From contig DASUAS010000343.1 of assembly GCA_035763625.1 (NCBI GenBank), positions 1-14,034 of the forward strand: 14,034 nt of DNA. Reading direction: 5' to 3'. The position numbers and the translations under genes were made by a program. This DNA comes from DASUAS01 sp035763625 (GTDB lineage: Bacteria > Actinomycetota > Acidimicrobiia > IMCC26256 > DASPTH01). Each line of letters begins with the position of its first letter. Position 1 is the first letter of the stretch. Positions 11,589-14,034 of this stretch are shown one piece after another. A model generated the notes under the pieces. It saw nothing but the letters and a program-made list of their open reading frames with translations. It was not told where the DNA came from and did not search any database.

Positions 11589-12365
11589 GTGGCCAAGCGA
11601 GGCGACTCACCGCTGGGGACCCCGTGCTGGGTCGAGCTGCTGACGTCCGACCCCGACCGCAGCCAGGACTTCTACGGTCGGCTGTTCGGGTGGACGGTCG
11701 AAGAGGGAGGCGCCGAGTACGGCGGCTACAAGAACTTCCTGCTGCACGACGTCCGGGTCGCCGGATGCATGAAGAACGACGGCAACGCCGGCGTACCCGA
11801 TCTGTGGTCGATCTACCTCGCGACCGACGACGCCGAGGCCACGGTCGCGCGCGCCGAAGCCGCCGGTGGCCAGGTGATGGTGCCGGCCATGGACGTGCTG
11901 ACGCTCGGGCGCATGGCCGTCGTCGTCGACGTGGGTGGCGCGGTGATCGGCGCGTGGCAACCCGGTGACCACCGCGGGTTCGGCTACGTGGCCGAGCCCG
12001 GTGCGCCGGCGTGGTTCGAGCTCCACACGCGCGAGTACGAGTCGTCGCTCGCGTTCTACCGAGACGTGTTCGGATGGCGGACGCGCACCGAGAGCGACTC
12101 GCCCGAGTTCCGGTACTCGACCGTCTCGGTCGACGACGAGCAGTACGCGGGCGTGATGGACGCGAGCGCGTTCCTGCCCAAGGGCGTGCCCGCGGGATGG
12201 ACCGCGTACTTCGGCGTTGCCGATTGCGACCATGCCGTGTCGGAGGTCGTGTCCCTCGGCGGCGAGGTGGTGATGGCGCCGGAGGACTCGCCGTACGGCC
12301 GTCTGGCGACGGTGGCCGACCCCACCGGCGCGGTGTTCCGCCTCCACCAGCCGCCCGCGAGCTGA
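11589..12365 (+). CDS. Two-domain VOC protein resembling mycobacterial CFP32/Rv0577
   Basis: A 258-residue protein made of two consecutive VOC domains, about residues 10-125 and 135-256. Seen: G-T-P-C-W-V-E-L-L-T-S-D and D-F-Y-G-R-L-F-G-W in the first, A-G-G-Q-V-M-V-P-A-M-D-V near its end, then A-P-A-W-F-E-L-H-T-R-E-Y and A-F-Y-R-D-V-F-G-W opening the second, closing with V-A-D-P-T-G-A-V-F-R-L. The length and the G-T-P-x-W-V-x-L start resemble Mycobacterium tuberculosis Rv0577 (CFP32), a two-domain VOC protein with a reported link to glyoxal chemistry or F420-related material; that function is not proven here. Expected His and Glu ligands are largely replaced, so metal binding is doubtful. 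GTG 11589 has AAGGAG 5 nt upstream. The alpha/beta hydrolase begins 38 nt after the stop. Confidence 0.85.
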   Translation: MAKRGDSPLGTPCWVELLTSDPDRSQDFYGRLFGWTVEEGGAEYGGYKNFLLHDVRVAGCMKNDGNAGVPDLWSIYLATDDAEATVARAEAAGGQVMVPAMDVLTLGRMAVVVDVGGAVIGAWQPGDHRGFGYVAEPGAPAWFELHTREYESSLAFYRDVFGWRTRTESDSPEFRYSTVSVDDEQYAGVMDASAFLPKGVPAGWTAYFGVADCDHAVSEVVSLGGEVVMAPEDSPYGRLATVADPTGAVFRLHQPPAS

Positions 12366-12391
12366 TCGCCGAGCCGATCGGCGAGTTGATC

Positions 12392-12397
12392 GAGAGG
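12392..12397 (+). promoter_or_regulatory. Ribosome binding site deciding the hydrolase start
   Basis: GAGAGG, 6 nt before GTG 12404. It supports that start against the in-frame TTG at 12385 and the very long upstream open frame that overlaps the VOC gene. Confidence 0.55.
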
Positions 12398-12403
12398 TCG
12401 ACG

Positions 12404-13078
12404 GTGGCGACGTTCGTGCTCCTGCCCGGCGCGGGTTCCGACTCGTGGTACTGGCACCTGGTGGTGCCGGACCTCGAGGCGGCAGGTCACGACGTCGTCG
12501 CGGTCGATCTCCCGGTCACCGACGACACCGCCGGGTTCTCCGAGTACGCCGACCTCGTGGTCGACGCCATCGATGATCGGCACGACGTCGTGATCGTCGC
12601 ACAGTCGTTGTCGGGGTTCGTCGCGCCGCTGGTGTGTGTACGCGTGCCGGTGGAGCTGATGATCCTGGTCGCGGCGATGGTGCCGCGGCCCGGCGAGTCC
12701 GGCGCGGAGTGGTGGGTGGACACCGGCCACGCCGAGGCGCGCGGTCCCGACGCGTCGGACGATCCGGTGGCGATGTTCCTGCACGACGTGCCCGACGACG
12801 TGGCGCGTGAGTCGGAGGACCACGTGCACCCGCAGTCCGGCGCGCCGTTCGCCGCGCCGTGGCCGCTCGCCGCGTGGCCCGACGTGCCGACGCGCTTCCT
12901 GCTGTGCCGCGAGGACCGGTTCTTCCCGCCCGAGTTCCTGCGGCGCACCGTCCGGGAGCGGCTCGGGATCGAGCCCGACGAGATCGACGGCGGGCACCTC
13001 CCGGCGTTGAGCCGTCCCCACGAGCTGGCGCAACGGCTGCTTCGCTACCTCGCCGAGGTCGAACGCCCTCGGCGGTAG
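12404..13078 (+). CDS. Alpha/beta-fold hydrolase
   Basis: A 224-residue alpha/beta hydrolase, a compact single-domain size. Seen: F-V-L-L-P-G-A-G-S-D-S-W-Y-W as the first strand with oxyanion loop, G-H-D-V-V-A-V-D-L-P, then V-V-I-V-A-Q-S-L-S-G-F with nucleophile Ser68 in an A-Q-S-L-S elbow (small residues in place of both glycines of G-x-S-x-G), C-R-E-D-R-F-F-P-P with likely acid Asp171, and G-G-H-L-P-A-L-S-R-P with His198. A complete Ser-Asp-His triad is therefore visible. The pattern resembles plant-type methylesterase or hydroxynitrile-lyase relatives found in actinobacteria; the ester or other substrate is unknown. GTG 12404 is preferred for its Shine-Dalgarno; codons upstream are shared with the end of the VOC gene. 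Its TAG stop forms part of the next gene's -10-like box. Confidence 0.87.
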   Translation: MATFVLLPGAGSDSWYWHLVVPDLEAAGHDVVAVDLPVTDDTAGFSEYADLVVDAIDDRHDVVIVAQSLSGFVAPLVCVRVPVELMILVAAMVPRPGESGAEWWVDTGHAEARGPDASDDPVAMFLHDVPDDVARESEDHVHPQSGAPFAAPWPLAAWPDVPTRFLLCREDRFFPPEFLRRTVRERLGIEPDEIDGGHLPALSRPHELAQRLLRYLAEVERPRR

Positions 13079-13081
13079 TGT
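13076..13081 (+). promoter_or_regulatory. Candidate -10 box TAGTGT built on a stop codon
   Basis: TAGTGT fits TANNNT and ends 7 nt before ATG 13089. Its first three bases are the hydrolase stop codon, so the promoter would start inside the upstream gene. No Shine-Dalgarno precedes the ATG. Confidence 0.4.
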
Positions 13082-13088
13082 CCGCGCC

Positions 13089-13553
13089 ATGAGCATCCAG
13101 GCGGTGTCCCACGTCGCGGTCGGGGTGCGTGACATGGACGTGGCGCTCGGCTTCTACCGGGACGTCCTCGGCCTGCGCGTCACCGCCGACAAGATCGAGG
13201 AGTTCTCGCAGGGGCCCGGTCAGCCGCCCGCGCAGCGCCGCGCGTGTTACCTGCGGTACCAGGACGGGCCGCACGAGAGCTTCATCGTCCTCGACCAGCA
13301 GATCACCAACGAGATCAAGGGTGAACCCGCGCAGCTGTTCCAGATGGGCGTGCACCACTTCGCCTTCTGGGTTGACGACATCGACGAGATGATGGAGCGC
13401 GTGCGCGCGGCCGGGGTCACCGTGTTGATGGGCGGCAACGATGGTCCCGGCGCCGACACCACGATGTACGGCGAGCCTCCCGGTGGTTTCGTGCGCAGCG
13501 TGTTCCTGCGCGACCCCGAGGGCAACTACGTGCAGCTCGACCAGCGAGCGTGA
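13089..13553 (+). CDS. VOC family protein (extradiol dioxygenase-like single domain)
   Basis: A 154-residue VOC-fold protein. Seen: A-V-S-H-V-A-V-G-V-R-D-M-D (His8), G-F-Y-R-D-V-L-G-L-R-V, a G-V-H-H-F-A-F-W-V-D-D strand with His89/His90, a disordered-looking Gly/Asp-rich loop, and R-D-P-E-G-N-Y-V-Q-L at the end. The last motif normally carries the metal-binding Glu; here it is Gln149, so metal use may differ or be lost. The family includes glyoxalases, ring-cleaving dioxygenases and binding proteins; no reaction is assigned. The start is fixed by the first strand and by TAGTGT 7 nt upstream. Its stop overlaps the next GTG (GTGA), so the two VOC proteins are translationally coupled and may form a heteromer, as VOC domains pair naturally. 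Confidence 0.87.
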   Translation: MSIQAVSHVAVGVRDMDVALGFYRDVLGLRVTADKIEEFSQGPGQPPAQRRACYLRYQDGPHESFIVLDQQITNEIKGEPAQLFQMGVHHFAFWVDDIDEMMERVRAAGVTVLMGGNDGPGADTTMYGEPPGGFVRSVFLRDPEGNYVQLDQRA

Positions 13554-13999
13554 ACGACGTGTCCGACCAGGCCACCTTCGACCACGTCACCCTCGCGGTG
13601 TTCGACCTCGACGAGGCGATCCAGTTCTTCGGCGTGCTCGGCTTCGAGGTCATCAAGACCGTGCGCATCTCGGGCGCGACCATGGACGCGTACATGGGCA
13701 TTCCCGGGATGGACGCCGACCACGTGACGCTGGCGATCCCCGACGCCGAGCCGCACGAGGAGGTGCAGCTCCTGCACTTCCACAAACCCGGGCAGCTCGT
13801 CGACCGTTCGTCGGGCGACCTCGCCGGCACCGGGTTCAACCACGTCTGCTTCCGCGTCGACGACCTCGACGCCACCGTCGCCGCCTTCGAGTCCGCCGGC
13901 TTCCCCACCCGCAACCAGCCGATGGATTTCCACGACCGCAAGCTCGTGTTCCTCGTCGGCCCCGCCAACACGGTCATCGAGCTCGCCGAGTGGGACTGA
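13550..13999 (+). CDS. VOC family protein, coupled partner of the preceding VOC gene
   Basis: A 149-residue VOC-fold protein. Seen: A-T-F-D-H-V-T-L-A-V-F-D-L-D (His12), F-F-G-V-L-G-F-E-V, a central E-V-Q-L-L-H-F strand with Gln73, G-F-N-H-V-C-F-R-V-D-D with His98, and N-T-V-I-E-L-A-E-W with Glu144. The His, Gln, His, Glu set resembles the metal ligands of methylmalonyl-CoA epimerase, but many VOC proteins share such a set and the rest is not specific, so this is only a hint. The GTG start overlaps the upstream stop by 4 nt (GTGA) without a strong Shine-Dalgarno. The gene is complete and ends 35 nt before the window edge, where nothing further is seen. Confidence 0.87.
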   Translation: MNDVSDQATFDHVTLAVFDLDEAIQFFGVLGFEVIKTVRISGATMDAYMGIPGMDADHVTLAIPDAEPHEEVQLLHFHKPGQLVDRSSGDLAGTGFNHVCFRVDDLDATVAAFESAGFPTRNQPMDFHDRKLVFLVGPANTVIELAEWD

Positions 14000-14034
14000 C
14001 CCTTCCCGTTCTGGCGCCGTTGAGCGCGGACTCT

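Noticed and set aside
12011..12403. Start of the alpha/beta hydrolase at 12011
   Set aside because: This part overlaps the VOC coding sequence and is Arg-rich; the hydrolase fold starts right after GTG 12404, which has a Shine-Dalgarno.
1..14034. CRISPR array, tRNA, rRNA, transposase, phage or toxin-antitoxin module
   Set aside because: No spaced repeats, cloverleaf-like sequence, recombinase motif or paired small toxin genes were seen on either strand; a tRNA scan was not run.
1..14034. A single new multi-gene system spanning the window
   Set aside because: Strands alternate often, units are one to three genes, and products belong to unrelated common families, so no joint system can be supported from sequence alone.

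Overview
The window is chromosomal-looking DNA of very high G+C. Its coding frames are almost saturated with G/C at the third codon position, starts include GTG and perhaps TTG, and genes are short and tightly packed. Several families that use, or are related to users of, the deazaflavin cofactor F420 are present: one luciferase-like monooxygenase, two Ddn-type proteins and one PPOX-type protein. With the many VOC, SDR and SRPBCC proteins, this points to an actinobacterium, most likely a lineage near Acidimicrobiia. That placement is inference; there is no rRNA or marker gene here. I see no phage, transposon, CRISPR, tRNA or rRNA.

Region 1 (1-3022): a TetR regulator (+) converges on a cysteine-dioxygenase-like cupin (-) and a small Cys/His membrane protein (-). 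Divergent from these is a DksA/TraR-type zinc-finger protein whose stop overlaps the start of a stand-alone LigD-type primase-polymerase. Region 2 (3023-5213): a 427-nt stretch without an intact gene but with coding-like composition broken at one point, then an ABM-domain protein, a dienoyl-CoA-reductase-like SDR, and an overlapping TMEM175-type channel. Region 3 (5203-7464, mostly minus): an F420-type LLM oxidoreductase, a three-helix membrane protein that appears frameshifted, and a divergent DHRS1-like SDR. Region 4 (7551-9658): a DUF2505 protein, a decayed RibD/DHFR-like gene with an internal deletion, a two-helix membrane protein, a Ddn-family protein and a decayed SRPBCC gene fused in frame to its 5' side. 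Region 5 (9659-13999): a VOC protein, a PPOX/F420-type protein, an SRPBCC protein, a second Ddn-family protein, a two-domain CFP32-like VOC protein, an alpha/beta hydrolase and two overlapping VOC proteins at the right end.

No single large system stands out. Most genes look like one- or two-gene units of small-molecule or redox metabolism. The less ordinary signals are: a recurrent promoter-like box at a fixed short distance from start codons, suggesting leaderless transcription, including an identical CAGACT box exactly 6 nt before three starts; three or four broken genes in a small space; the DksA-like/LigD-polymerase coupling; and a thiol-dioxygenase-like cupin that keeps the metal histidines and the His-Tyr pair but lacks the serine of the usual Ser-His-Tyr triad. 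All functional calls are from reading motifs by eye; no database search was run.
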